From assembly GCA_013178275.1 (NCBI GenBank), contig JABLWZ010000008.1:169634-233633 (forward strand): 64,000 nucleotides of DNA. Direction: 5' to 3'. The notes beneath the pieces are model-generated. The model searched no databases. It saw only the letters and a program-made list of their open reading frames with translations, and was not told where the DNA came from. The first letter of the stretch is position 1; every line of letters starts with the position of its first letter. The stretch is from Bacillota bacterium. Lineage in GTDB: Bacteria > Bacillota > Ch66 > Ch109. The position numbers and the translations under genes are program-made. Below are positions 24,634-32,712 of this stretch, piece by piece.

Positions 24634-25392
24634 ATGAAGGCTCCGCCCCAGGTAATCATCCATCTGCCCCACTGCTCCACCCTGATCCCCGAAGAGGTGC
24701 GTTCGGGCCTCCTGCTCTCCGATTCCGAGCTGGAGACTGAACTGCTGCGGATAACGGACTGGTACGTGGATGAACTCTTCGACTGGGTGGGGGCTGAAAA
24801 GATGATCAACCGGTTCAGCCGCCTGGTGGTGGACCCCGAGCGATTTAGGGACGACGACCGGGAGGCCATGGCCCGGGTCGGACGGGGCGCGGTCTACACC
24901 CATACCTCTTACGGGCAGCAGCTCCGGATACCCACTCCCGAAGAGCGGGAGGAACTGCTGCAGAGGTTCTACGACCCCTACCACTACTTCCTCGAACTCA
25001 AGGTCCGCAGCATCCTGAAGCACCACAACCGCTGCCTCATCGTAGACGCCCACTCCTTCACCAACCGCCCCCTGCCCTGCGAGGACAGCTCTCCCGGCCG
25101 GCCTGACATCTGTATCGGGACCGACGACTACCACACCCCGGCCACCCTGGCCAAGTTCGCCTGGGATTACTTCCTGGCCAACGGGTTCACCGTCGCCTTC
25201 AACTCTCCCTTCGCGGGAACGATGGTCCCCGGGACGTATTACCGCAGAGACCGGCGGGTGGTATCGATCATGATCGAGGTGAACCGCTCCCGCTACATGG
25301 ATGAGTCGACCGGCGAGAAGACGCCCAGCTTCGATCTGGTCAAGGACCGCCTGGAGGGGCTGATCAAGGTGCTGACCTCGATCTACCGGTGA
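24634..25392 (+). CDS. N-formylglutamate amidohydrolase family protein
   Basis: A 252-aa protein with the family pattern: IIHLPHCSTLIPEEVR, NRFSRLVVDPERFRDD, LIVDAHSF and PFAGTMVPGTYY, with His and Asp positions suited to zinc binding. Named members hydrolyse N-formylglutamate in histidine degradation, but no hut genes are here, so the substrate may differ. The ATG at 24634 follows GGGGAGG; the upstream ATG at 24592 has no site. Confidence 0.82.
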   Translation: MKAPPQVIIHLPHCSTLIPEEVRSGLLLSDSELETELLRITDWYVDELFDWVGAEKMINRFSRLVVDPERFRDDDREAMARVGRGAVYTHTSYGQQLRIPTPEEREELLQRFYDPYHYFLELKVRSILKHHNRCLIVDAHSFTNRPLPCEDSSPGRPDICIGTDDYHTPATLAKFAWDYFLANGFTVAFNSPFAGTMVPGTYYRRDRRVVSIMIEVNRSRYMDESTGEKTPSFDLVKDRLEGLIKVLTSIYR

Positions 25393-25434
25393 GGAGGGAA
25401 CCGAATATTATGTCAGGATGATTCGTCTTGATTT

Positions 25435-25800
25435 TCAGTGCATCAGCATATCTATCACCAAAAGAAATACAGCAGTGAGTAATACTCCCGTGGTAACGAC
25501 TATCGGCAGATTTAAAACCAGAGATATCACAGCCAATGCCTTACGCGGCCGGCTGCTGATAGTTTTCAGCTTCTTAAAATTAAGAAAAATATAAATCAAT
25601 GACAATACGAGGGGACCCAGAATAAAGGGTGATAAAAGTCCAACTATCAATGCCCAGAACGCTAAAGGGTCATGAACTGATACCTCGAGGTAGAGAACGG
25701 TAATGGCCACCAGGTCACCGATCAGTCCGATAATCATACCATACACCAGTGTGCCAGTGGAGAAATCTGGTTTTGGCCTGCTACTGGTGGACTCTTCCAT
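25435..25800 (-). CDS. small membrane protein, 121 aa
   Basis: Three hydrophobic segments (LVYGMIIGLIGDLVAITVLYL, FWALIVGLLSPFILGPLVLSLIYIFL in part, and VISLVLNLPIVVTTGVLLTAV in part). I do not recognise the family. Two adjacent ATG codons (25803 and 25800) are possible; the second has better spacing from AAGGAG. The GC content is lower than in its neighbours. Confidence 0.65.
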   Translation of the reverse strand: MEESTSSRPKPDFSTGTLVYGMIIGLIGDLVAITVLYLEVSVHDPLAFWALIVGLLSPFILGPLVLSLIYIFLNFKKLKTISSRPRKALAVISLVLNLPIVVTTGVLLTAVFLLVIDMLMH

Positions 25801-25854
25801 CATTACTCTCCTTTTTATCTCCAATACCTTGCAACAATAATAAAATGGAAAATA

Positions 25855-26228
25855 TTAGTCCCAATCCATGTATCCTTTTATATCACTATTGTAAGAACTG
25901 AATCTAGACCGTGGGTTCTTCGAAAAAGCCGTTTTACAATTGGGGCAAATATATGTGTTATCTATATTAAAGGTCTAACCAATTTTCTATTAACATCCCA
26001 ACAATTTGTGCAAAATGGACCATCAATACTATCTGGTCTTGTTAGCCAATAAAGTTCTTTTTCATATTTTAATGAGTTATTAATTTCTTGATTGTTTTTT
26101 AAAGTAGAAAGTTCTTCTTTCATTTTTAAATTCTGATCTAAAATTTCAGACATAGTTCTCATAAATTCATAATTAGCCATCAATTTTAATGTTTTTAAAA
26201 AAGTCTTAAAATAATTAGAAAGGCTCAT
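25855..26228 (-). pseudogene. small double zinc-knuckle protein gene, frameshifted
   Basis: The open frame (26228-25962) encodes an N-terminal helical part, a coiled region, and GPFCTNCWDVNRKLVR with a CxxC pair, then stops (LVRPLI-stop). Directly after, in another frame, the sequence continues as DNTYICPNCKTAFSKNPRSR to a stop at 25855, giving the expected second CxxC pair. The two frames join near 25962-25970. The gene is thus either broken by a small indel or carries a sequencing error. It is AT-rich, suggesting acquisition. The start at 26228 has an AAGGTG site. Confidence 0.7.
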
Positions 26229-26358
26229 TCTAAACACCTTCTTTTTAAACAACATTATAAAAAATTAATTTAACATAAGTAAAAGATAAAAAAAATCATA
26301 TGCTAGATATAACAATATATCAAAATATAAGTTGTTCTATCAGATGGAGATGAAGAAA

Positions 26359-26382
26359 GGGACCAGCCATCGTGCCGGTCCC
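26359..26382. terminator. hairpin terminator
   Basis: GGGACC / GGTCCC stem with inner AGC/GCC pairing, T-run CTTTTTG on the plus side. It lies 25 bp beyond the stop of the minus-strand zinc-ribbon gene. Confidence 0.6.
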
Positions 26383-26406
26383 TCTTTTTGTATCATATTT
26401 TCATGG

Positions 26407-26664
26407 TCACCCGGCCCATCTTTTCAGCCTGGGGAGGTTCTCGTCCAGCAGGGCCCGGGCCTGCTCCTCGGGCATCCCCACCTGCCTCAGGAATGGCAGA
26501 CAGACCTCCTTCATCGCCTCCAGGGTCATGTCGGGCTGGGTGAAGGCTCCGTCGGCGTAGCAGAATACGCAGTAGTCCCGGTTCCTGGTCCCGTCTTTTT
26601 CGGTCCCCAGCAGTGTCTCTTCGCCCATGGGCATCCCACAGCTCTGGCAGTGCAGCTCCTCCAT
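26407..26664 (-). CDS. putative zinc-ribbon domain protein
   Basis: An 85-aa protein with CQSCGMPM near the start and DYCVFCYADGAF (CxxC) after about 25 residues, the layout of the small Zn_ribbon_2 family, then a helical tail (MTLEAMKEVCLPFLRQVGMPEEQARALLDENLPRLKRW). The ATG at 26664 has an AAGGAGGT site. It lies 14 bp after the DJ-1-like gene and likely shares its transcript. Confidence 0.8.
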   Translation of the reverse strand: MEELHCQSCGMPMGEETLLGTEKDGTRNRDYCVFCYADGAFTQPDMTLEAMKEVCLPFLRQVGMPEEQARALLDENLPRLKRWAG

Positions 26665-26678
26665 GGCGTTACCTCCTT

Positions 26679-27275
26679 TTATTGGTTGACCCAGAACTCG
26701 GGCGGGGGAATCACGGCGTGCTTGAACAGGTCGAACCACTGCCGTGCGGTCTTTTCATCGCATACATTCAACACCTTCATTATCTCGTAGGCAAACTCCA
26801 GCGCGCCGATGCCCGAGGCGGTTATCACGTTCTGGTCGCTGACAGCCAGCGCATCGGAGTAGAGTCCCTGCCCACGGTAGCCGGGGATGATCGACTCGAT
26901 GAAATCTGGCCCGTTGCTGGTGTGGCGGACCTGGTCCAGAAATCCCAGCCGGGCGAAGGCGAGGGTGGCGGCGCAGATCGAGGCTATGGGGATTTCCCGC
27001 TCCCGCAGCCGGGGCAGGAGCTTCATCACCCCGGGGTTCGCATCCGCGTCCATCCACGAGTTGCCCCCGGGGAGGATGAAGACGGCCGTCTCGTCCAGGT
27101 TCACGTCCTCCAGGATCAGGTCAGGCGCCACGCGCAGCCCTCCCATGGAGGTCAGCGGCATTGGTGATTCCGCCGCGGTTTTCACCTTAAAGGGGGGCTT
27201 GTTGAGCCGGGGCAGGATAAAACCGCCCTCCCAGTCGGCAAACCCCTCGTGGATATAGAAATAGGCTGTTTTCAT
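26679..27275 (-). CDS. DJ-1/PfpI family protein
   Basis: A 198-aa protein of the class-I glutamine amidotransferase-like superfamily. FILPGGNSWMD, the nucleophile elbow IASICAATLAFARLGF with its cysteine, and TASGIGALEFAYEIM are visible. Members act as stress-response proteases, deglycases or chaperones. The start at 27275 is chosen at MKTAYFYIHEGFADWE, where homologous proteins begin. It sits between a WYL regulator and a zinc-ribbon gene on one strand. Confidence 0.85.
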   Translation of the reverse strand: MKTAYFYIHEGFADWEGGFILPRLNKPPFKVKTAAESPMPLTSMGGLRVAPDLILEDVNLDETAVFILPGGNSWMDADANPGVMKLLPRLREREIPIASICAATLAFARLGFLDQVRHTSNGPDFIESIIPGYRGQGLYSDALAVSDQNVITASGIGALEFAYEIMKVLNVCDEKTARQWFDLFKHAVIPPPEFWVNQ

Positions 27276-27353
27276 ACGTGTCCCCCCTCGTATAATAAGT
27301 ATCCACCCGCTTTCCCGATGGCAGCGGGGAATTCCCAGGGTCATATACCTGGC

Positions 27354-28289
27354 CTACCGGTATTTTTTCCTCATCCGCTCGACCGCCCCGATGATCCCCT
27401 GGCGGATGTGGGGAGGCGACAGGACCTCGACGAAGGGCCCGAAGCTGAGGACGAAACCGTAGACCCAGTCCTCATCGGGGTAGGTGACCTCGACCACGCT
27501 CCTCCCCCGGGGGTCGATCTCGACCCGCCTGGACTCGAACATATCCTCCACCACCATCCTGAACTCGGCATCGAAGCGCAGCACCAGGGTGACCGTCTTC
27601 CCGGCCCGTTCCCATCCCCGCTCCCAGGGCAGGGACTCCAGGTCGATCTCCCGCCTCTGAAAGGTAGTCCCGGTCTGTGTCAGCTCCCGCATCCGCGCCA
27701 GCTTGAAGACCCGGAAATCGTCCCGCAGCCTGCAGTAGCCGTAGAGGTACCAGCTTCGGCTCTTCAGGACCAGGGTGTGCGGCTCGACCTCGCGCCGGGT
27801 CAGCTCGCGCTTGTTGCCGAGGTAGTCGAAGCAGACCGTTTTCTGCAATTCGATAGCGGTCTTCAGGCACTCGATGCGTTCCTTCAGCAGGTAGTCGTCT
27901 CCCCAGGAACTGTAGTCGATATACCACTGTTCGGTCTTGGCGCGGAAGGACTCCGACTGGGAGGTGGGGATGATGGACCGTATCTTTTCCATCACCGCGG
28001 CCGCGTTCGAGTCGCGGTACGTCGAGGAGGCGCTCTTTAAGGCGCTGACGATGGAGGCCATCTCGTCGCTGGTCAGGACGCTCTTGTCCAGGCGGAACCC
28101 CTCGGCCAGACCGAAACCGCCGCTGCTGCCCCGGTAGGCGACCACCGGGATGCCGGCCTGGTTGATGGCCTCAATGTCCCGATAGATGGTCCTCTCCGTT
28201 ACCTCGAACCTTTCGGCCAGTTCCCGGGCGGAGACCTTCTGGTTGTTCAGCAGGGTGGTGGTGATGGCGAGCAGTCGGTCCAGCTTCAT
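27354..28289 (-). CDS. HTH/WYL-domain transcriptional regulator (YafY-type)
   Basis: A 311-aa regulator with an N-terminal DeoR-like helix-turn-helix (LLNNQKVSARELAERFEVTERTIYRDIEAINQAGIPV) and a WYL domain (about 140-210, SWYLYGYCRLRDDFRVFKLARM) followed by a WCX-type tail. WYL regulators sense nucleic acid or small ligands. A GGAGG site precedes the ATG. It lies upstream of the DJ-1-like gene and downstream of the GyrI-like gene, both plausible targets. Confidence 0.9.
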   Translation of the reverse strand: MKLDRLLAITTTLLNNQKVSARELAERFEVTERTIYRDIEAINQAGIPVVAYRGSSGGFGLAEGFRLDKSVLTSDEMASIVSALKSASSTYRDSNAAAVMEKIRSIIPTSQSESFRAKTEQWYIDYSSWGDDYLLKERIECLKTAIELQKTVCFDYLGNKRELTRREVEPHTLVLKSRSWYLYGYCRLRDDFRVFKLARMRELTQTGTTFQRREIDLESLPWERGWERAGKTVTLVLRFDAEFRMVVEDMFESRRVEIDPRGRSVVEVTYPDEDWVYGFVLSFGPFVEVLSPPHIRQGIIGAVERMRKKYR

Positions 28290-28400
28290 AAGGCCTCCGT
28301 GATGTTACCCTCGGTCTGTTCCTGCCTCCAAAATACTATAAAAAGCGCCTCCAGTCCAGGTCCCGGCGGTCGGCGAGGGCCGGCCGCCGGGCGGGTAGAC

Positions 28401-28859
28401 TCACTTCAGCGGGAAAACGATCTTGGTCAGCAGCTCGCTCGCGGGCACCTCCATGGGGGAGTTGTAGTAGAACTCGTATACCACCCCGATCGGCTGCAGC
28501 CCGCTGTCGGACATCCAACCGCTCATGGCCTCGTAGACCGGGGCCATCTCCTGGTACGGTCCTTGATAAAGGTAGGTAGCGGCCTTTCCCGCGGGTATCT
28601 GGCTGGCCTTGATCTCGCCCCGGCCGGGCAGGGGCCTCGGGACCGGGAAACCCATCTCCACGTCGAGTTTCTCCATGTCCATGTTGTAGTACGCCGCGAA
28701 TGCCGCCTCGCACGGCTGCTCCCCAATCTCGCCCAGGTAGGCGATAATCGCGGTGTAGGCCTTGCCCAGCTCCTGGGGCAGGTTGGCCGCCGGGGTCACG
28801 GTACGCATGCTGAGCGCGTTCATCGCGGGGCTGTCGACCACCTCGAACCTGTAATCCAT
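28401..28859 (-). CDS. GyrI-like / AraC effector-binding domain protein
   Basis: A 152-aa stand-alone effector-binding domain, about the size of E. coli SbmC/GyrI. Features include the starting VVDSPAMNALSMRTVTPAANLPQELGKAYTAI, then PAGKAATYLYQGPYQEMAPVYEAMSGWM and a C-terminal VYEFYYNSPMEVPASELLTKIVFPL. No DNA-binding domain is attached. It may bind small ligands. The ATG at 28859 has GAGGAGGT. Confidence 0.85.
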   Translation of the reverse strand: MDYRFEVVDSPAMNALSMRTVTPAANLPQELGKAYTAIIAYLGEIGEQPCEAAFAAYYNMDMEKLDVEMGFPVPRPLPGRGEIKASQIPAGKAATYLYQGPYQEMAPVYEAMSGWMSDSGLQPIGVVYEFYYNSPMEVPASELLTKIVFPLK

Positions 28860-28954
28860 AATCGGAACCTCCTCGTTTTTTTCCATTGTAACAGCCCTAA
28901 CCTGACAACACCATGTCATGTTTAAAGAAGGCCCAGAAAAAACCGGTCCTGGAA

Positions 28955-30586
28955 TCACCTCCCCTTCAGTTTCTCCAGCACCAGCCGGTACTCTTCCTCC
29001 AGCCCGATAAACTCGGCCCGGTCCCGGCACCCCGACATCCGGCCCGCGAGCTCGGCCAGCCTGAGCTGCAGCAGGGTTTCGTCCGTCACGTCCCGCTCGC
29101 CGCCAGGGCTCGCAGGGCCCTGGTAGTAATCCCCGGGAGGCGCCTCGATGGTCCTGATGGCGCGGTCTTCTATCAGCAGCGCCCGGTCCGCGGTGGCGGC
29201 CAGGAATTTGCGGTCGTGCGATATCAGCAGCAGCGTCCCCTCGTACCCCTTCAGCACCTCCTCCAGGGCCTCCAGGGAGTAGAGGTCCAGGTAGTTGGTC
29301 GGCTCGTCCAGGATTATCAGGTTGGCGTTCGAGAGCAGCAGCACCGCCAGGGAGAGCTTGACCTTCTCTCCCCCGCTCAGCCGAGATACCGGCTTGTGGA
29401 CGTCGTCGCCTTTGAAGAGGAGGCGCGCCAGGACGGTCCGGACCAGGGTCTCATCCTGCACGCTGTCCCTTCGGGCGCTCTCCAGGACGGTGTCCCCGGA
29501 CCCGAAATCCTGGTCCAGGTCCTGCCGGAAGTAGCCGATCCGGGTGCCCGGGGCGATCTTTATCCTCGGCCCCCCCTGCACGATCAGCTCGGCCAGGGTG
29601 GTCTTCCCCGCCCCGTTGGCCCCTATCAGGGCGGTCTTCCGCCCCCGGGGCAGCTCGAATCCCGCCCCGTCGAAGATGCGGCGGTTCCCGTAGGACAGTC
29701 TCAGGTCCTCCCCCCGAACGACGGTTTTGGAGATCGCCTCCCCGGACGCCGGGAGCGATATCTTTACCCGAGGCAGGGGCCGGGGACGCTCTTTCACCTC
29801 CAGCTTTTCCAGCCGGGTCTCCATGGACTTCACGGTCTTGTTCAGCTTCTCCTGGATCTCGTTCGAACTCCGCTTGTGCAGCCGGGCCTCCGAGTTGCCC
29901 ATCCGGGTGGGGGTCTTTTTCATCTTCTTCGCACTGCCCCGGCGCTCCCGGATTCGGTCCTCCAGCCGCCGCTTCTCTTCCACGTACTGTTCGTACTCGA
30001 ACCACTGCCGCTCCCTCCGCGCCTCCCGCTGTTCGAGATAGTCGCTGTAGTTCCCCCGGTAAACCCTGATCCCGGCGTCTTCGACCTCGAAGATGGTGCG
30101 GCAGAGGTGATCCAGCAGCTCCCGGTCGTGCGAGACCAGCAGCAGCGCCCCCCTGAACCCCGCCAGCTTTTTCTCCAGCCGGATGATCCCGTCCATGTCC
30201 AGGTTGGCCGTCGGCTCGTCGGCGAAGAGTATCCCCGCCTGGTCGTCGAGCCCGGCCGCTATCTTGAGCCGGGTCCGCTCACCGCCGCTCATCCCCTCCC
30301 CCGAAATCCCGCTGACCTTAAACTCCCTGGCCAACCTCGGCTCCGGGACCGGCGTCCCGTCATCCTCCTGGGCGATGAAGGACGTGTCGGCGTAAAGCTC
30401 CACCCACCCCTCATCGGGCCGCAGCCGCCCGGAAAGGAGTCCGAGCAGCGTCGACTTGCCCGCCCCGTTGGCCCCCACGACCCCTATCCTCTCGCCCTGG
30501 TAAATCTTCAGGTCGTCCACGGCGATGATCTCCCTCTCGCCGTAGGACTTCTTTATCCCCCGGGCGTGCAGCACCAGTCTAGGCAT
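28955..30586 (-). CDS. ABC-F family ATPase (ribosomal protection type)
   Basis: A 543-aa protein with two ABC domains and no membrane segments. First: GANGAGKSTLL, signature MSGGERTRLKIA, ILFADEPTANLD. Second: GANGAGKTTLAEL, LSGGEKVKLSLA, LIILDEPTNYLD. Between them is the long charged linker (ERQWFEYEQYVEEKRRLEDRIRER) that in this family reaches the ribosomal P/E site. Some members give resistance to macrolides, lincosamides or streptogramins; others are translation factors. Its leader has RBS-masking structure, which fits antibiotic-responsive control. Confidence 0.9.
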   Translation of the reverse strand: MPRLVLHARGIKKSYGEREIIAVDDLKIYQGERIGVVGANGAGKSTLLGLLSGRLRPDEGWVELYADTSFIAQEDDGTPVPEPRLAREFKVSGISGEGMSGGERTRLKIAAGLDDQAGILFADEPTANLDMDGIIRLEKKLAGFRGALLLVSHDRELLDHLCRTIFEVEDAGIRVYRGNYSDYLEQREARRERQWFEYEQYVEEKRRLEDRIRERRGSAKKMKKTPTRMGNSEARLHKRSSNEIQEKLNKTVKSMETRLEKLEVKERPRPLPRVKISLPASGEAISKTVVRGEDLRLSYGNRRIFDGAGFELPRGRKTALIGANGAGKTTLAELIVQGGPRIKIAPGTRIGYFRQDLDQDFGSGDTVLESARRDSVQDETLVRTVLARLLFKGDDVHKPVSRLSGGEKVKLSLAVLLLSNANLIILDEPTNYLDLYSLEALEEVLKGYEGTLLLISHDRKFLAATADRALLIEDRAIRTIEAPPGDYYQGPASPGGERDVTDETLLQLRLAELAGRMSGCRDRAEFIGLEEEYRLVLEKLKGR

Positions 30587-30594
30587 AAAAATAC

Positions 30595-30663
30595 CCCTCC
30601 GATCTTGGTCTCGGGAGGGTTATCAGGTAAGTAAAGCCCGGCCTCGAATCTCCCGAAGCCGGC
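30595..30663 (-). promoter_or_regulatory. structured leader of ABC-F gene
   Basis: Two consecutive hairpins on the minus strand. The proximal one (30595-30619) pairs CCCTCC-C-GA with TCGGAGGG, so the ribosome site GGAGGGG of the ABC-F gene is buried in the stem, and a T5 tract follows before the start codon, so it could also terminate. The distal one (30636-30663) pairs GCCGGC with GCCGGGC. A 49-codon frame from the ATG at 30702 covers both and overlaps the ABC-F start. Its own ribosome site is weak. Confidence 0.55.
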
Positions 30664-30893
30664 TGAACTGTATACAAGGACGACAAAAGTGAGGATAACC
30701 ATCCCGGAACGAAGTAAAGTTTTGACCTCTCGTGTTCCAGAATTAGCCGATCCGCACTATACCGTACCTTTCCCTTTCATTTAATTGCCTTATATAGTAG
30801 CAGAACCGGGGCGGTTTTTCAACCGGACGGCAGCTCGAGCTCCCTTTGCCTTTTTCGACATGCCGCCGGATCATCCTGCCATGTATTTTACAG

Positions 30894-31460
30894 TCACCAG
30901 AGCAGCTTCCTGTCCTCCCGGATGCCCTCCACTATCTTTTCCAGGCGCCGTCGCCGGGTCTCGGGGGTTTTGGCGTCAAGATAGAACATGGAGTATTGCC
31001 GGCGCAGGGAGGGCGGAAAGGACCGGTACTTTTCCTTTTCGGCCGGGAAGGCGGACAGCAGTCCTTCTAGGACCCCTGAATCCGCTCCGGCCATGAGTTC
31101 TCTCTCCCGGTCCCAGGTTCCTTCGGCCCTGGCCCGTTCCACCGCCGCCAGGCCCGCCGGGGCCATCCGGCCTTCTATCATTAATTTCTCCACCAGCTGT
31201 CGGTTCTTCACCGACCAGGTGCTTCTCTTTCGGCGGGGCGAGAACTTCCTGATCCAGAACCTCTCGTCGAGGCTCTTAACCTGCCCGTCGATCCACCCGA
31301 AACACAGCGCCTCCTCCAGCGCCTCGGTGTAGCTTAGGGTGGTCCGGGCCGGGGTCTTATCGAAAAGCAGCCAGACGGCCTCACCCTGGGTGTGGCGCTT
31401 TTCCAGCCAACGGCGGAAGACTTCCCGGTCTTTGAAGGATAAGGGAGGTTGGTCTTTCAA
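30894..31460 (-). CDS. YdeI/OmdA-like protein
   Basis: A 188-aa protein matching the bacteriocin-protection YdeI/OmdA family: FRRWLEKRHTQGEAVWLLFDK, LSYTEALEEALCFGWIDGQVKSLDERFWIRKFSPRR (shown in part), WSVKNRQLVEKL and the C-terminal SLRRQYSMFYLDAKTPETRRRRLEKIVE. The biochemical role is unknown. The TTG start follows GGGGAGG. It lies 18 bp downstream of the DUF3795 gene. Confidence 0.85.
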   Translation of the reverse strand: MKDQPPLSFKDREVFRRWLEKRHTQGEAVWLLFDKTPARTTLSYTEALEEALCFGWIDGQVKSLDERFWIRKFSPRRKRSTWSVKNRQLVEKLMIEGRMAPAGLAAVERARAEGTWDRERELMAGADSGVLEGLLSAFPAEKEKYRSFPPSLRRQYSMFYLDAKTPETRRRRLEKIVEGIREDRKLLW

Positions 31461-31478
31461 ACAGCTTCCTCCCCGCTG

Positions 31479-31994
31479 TTACTTGATAATGGGCGGAACT
31501 ATACTCTGCTGGTGGCGCTCCACGAAGGCATTGCCGGGAGACGCGCCGCAGATGCGGCACTTCAGGTCGTAGGCGGAGTTCATGGCGCCGCACTCACGGC
31601 AGGAGTAGAACTCGGCCATCTCCCGGTACCACTGCTCGTACCCCGCTTCCTTGATTCGGGCGTGCGCGTTCCACAGCTCCAGCCGGTGCGGGGCCAGCGA
31701 CTGGAACTCCTTTAGCGGCCCGCAGGGGTAATCGGCGCACTCCCCGCAGAATCTTATCCCTCTCTCGCCCGCGCACTTGAACATGGTGCACAGGTTGTTG
31801 CAGAAGAAGGACCGGTTGTCGGTACGGCACCCCTCGCAGGTGACCTCATCTATCGTGCGCCCGAAACGCTCGGCGATCCCCTTCAGCTTTTCCTGGTCCC
31901 CTTCAATGGTGGCCTGGTACAGCCCGCAGGAGGGGCAGAAAAGCCCGCACACCGCGGCCAGTTTCAGATTCGGTTGGTTCTTTTCGTCCGCCAT
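31479..31994 (-). CDS. DUF3795-type cysteine-rich protein
   Basis: A 171-aa protein with many cysteine pairs: CGLFCPSCGLY, CEGCRT, FFCNNLCTMFKCA, FCGECADYPC and C-terminal CRECGAMNSAYDLKCRICG, a zinc-ribbon-like knuckle. DUF3795 proteins are common in anaerobes and probably bind metal or an iron-sulfur cluster. A GGAAGGAG site precedes the ATG. Confidence 0.82.
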   Translation of the reverse strand: MADEKNQPNLKLAAVCGLFCPSCGLYQATIEGDQEKLKGIAERFGRTIDEVTCEGCRTDNRSFFCNNLCTMFKCAGERGIRFCGECADYPCGPLKEFQSLAPHRLELWNAHARIKEAGYEQWYREMAEFYSCRECGAMNSAYDLKCRICGASPGNAFVERHQQSIVPPIIK

Positions 31995-32022
31995 CGTAAG
32001 GTTCTCCTTCCTTAATCCCCAG

Positions 32023-32712
32023 CTACAGCAGTTCCGCGAAGGCCCGGACGGGTATCGCGGCCACCTTCTTCGCCTTCAGCGGCACGGCGTAGAAGCGGAA
32101 TTCCCTGCCGTGCAGCTGGTCGAGCCCGGTCAGGTTTTCGACTACCAGGATGTCCTTCTGCAAAAACCTGGTGTGAGCGGGCCGGTAAGGGTCCCGGGTG
32201 CTGTCGATGTTTACGGTGTCGACCCCCACCAGCTTCACCCCTTCCGCAATCAGGTAGTCGATCAGCTCCTCCGATATGAAGGGGTAGGCGTAGTAATTGT
32301 CCTCGCCCCAGAGGCTGTCCCAGCCGAAGTTGAAGAGGACCGCCCGACCCTTTAAGTCAACGTCCCCCGGCATGACCTCCAACCCGACCGGCTCGAACTC
32401 ACCCCAGCCGCGGACGTCGACCGCCAGGCCCGGCAGTATCACGTCTTCGAGGCTGAGTTCGCTGATGTCCCTGCGGCCCGGGTAGCGGTGGTAGGGAGAG
32501 TCGAGGTAGGTCCCCACCGATGACTGGTAAGCCAGCTCGGTGATCTCGAAGGTGGCCTTGCCCTGGTACTTGGGCAGGGACTGCAGGTGGGTCATGAAGG
32601 GCCTGATCCTGGCGGTGAACTGGGTGAACGATCCGTCCTCGTTTTTCATCCTGAACCCCGGCATCCCGTCGTAAAAGTCGTGACTGAGGTCGACAAACCG
32701 GCTCATCTGCAT
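32023..32712 (-). CDS. cyclase/kynurenine formamidase-like protein with altered metal motif
   Basis: A 229-aa protein of the cyclase family (PF04199): FVDLSHDFYDGMPGF at the start and a central core. The usual metal-binding HxGTHxDxPxH appears as SVGTYLDSPYH, so the first two histidines are Ser and Tyr, while Asp and the last His remain. Hydrolase activity may therefore be changed or lost. The AGGAGGT site is strong. It is the first gene of a minus-strand run with DUF3795 and YdeI genes. Confidence 0.8.
   Translation of the reverse strand: MQMSRFVDLSHDFYDGMPGFRMKNEDGSFTQFTARIRPFMTHLQSLPKYQGKATFEITELAYQSSVGTYLDSPYHRYPGRRDISELSLEDVILPGLAVDVRGWGEFEPVGLEVMPGDVDLKGRAVLFNFGWDSLWGEDNYYAYPFISEELIDYLIAEGVKLVGVDTVNIDSTRDPYRPAHTRFLQKDILVVENLTGLDQLHGREFRFYAVPLKAKKVAAIPVRAFAELL

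Noticed and set aside
28913..30634. Plus-strand frame of 573 codons opposite the ABC-F gene
   Set aside because: The product is a low-complexity Pro/Gln/Val/Leu-rich chain, mirrors GC-rich codon bias of the real minus-strand gene, and has no ribosome site.
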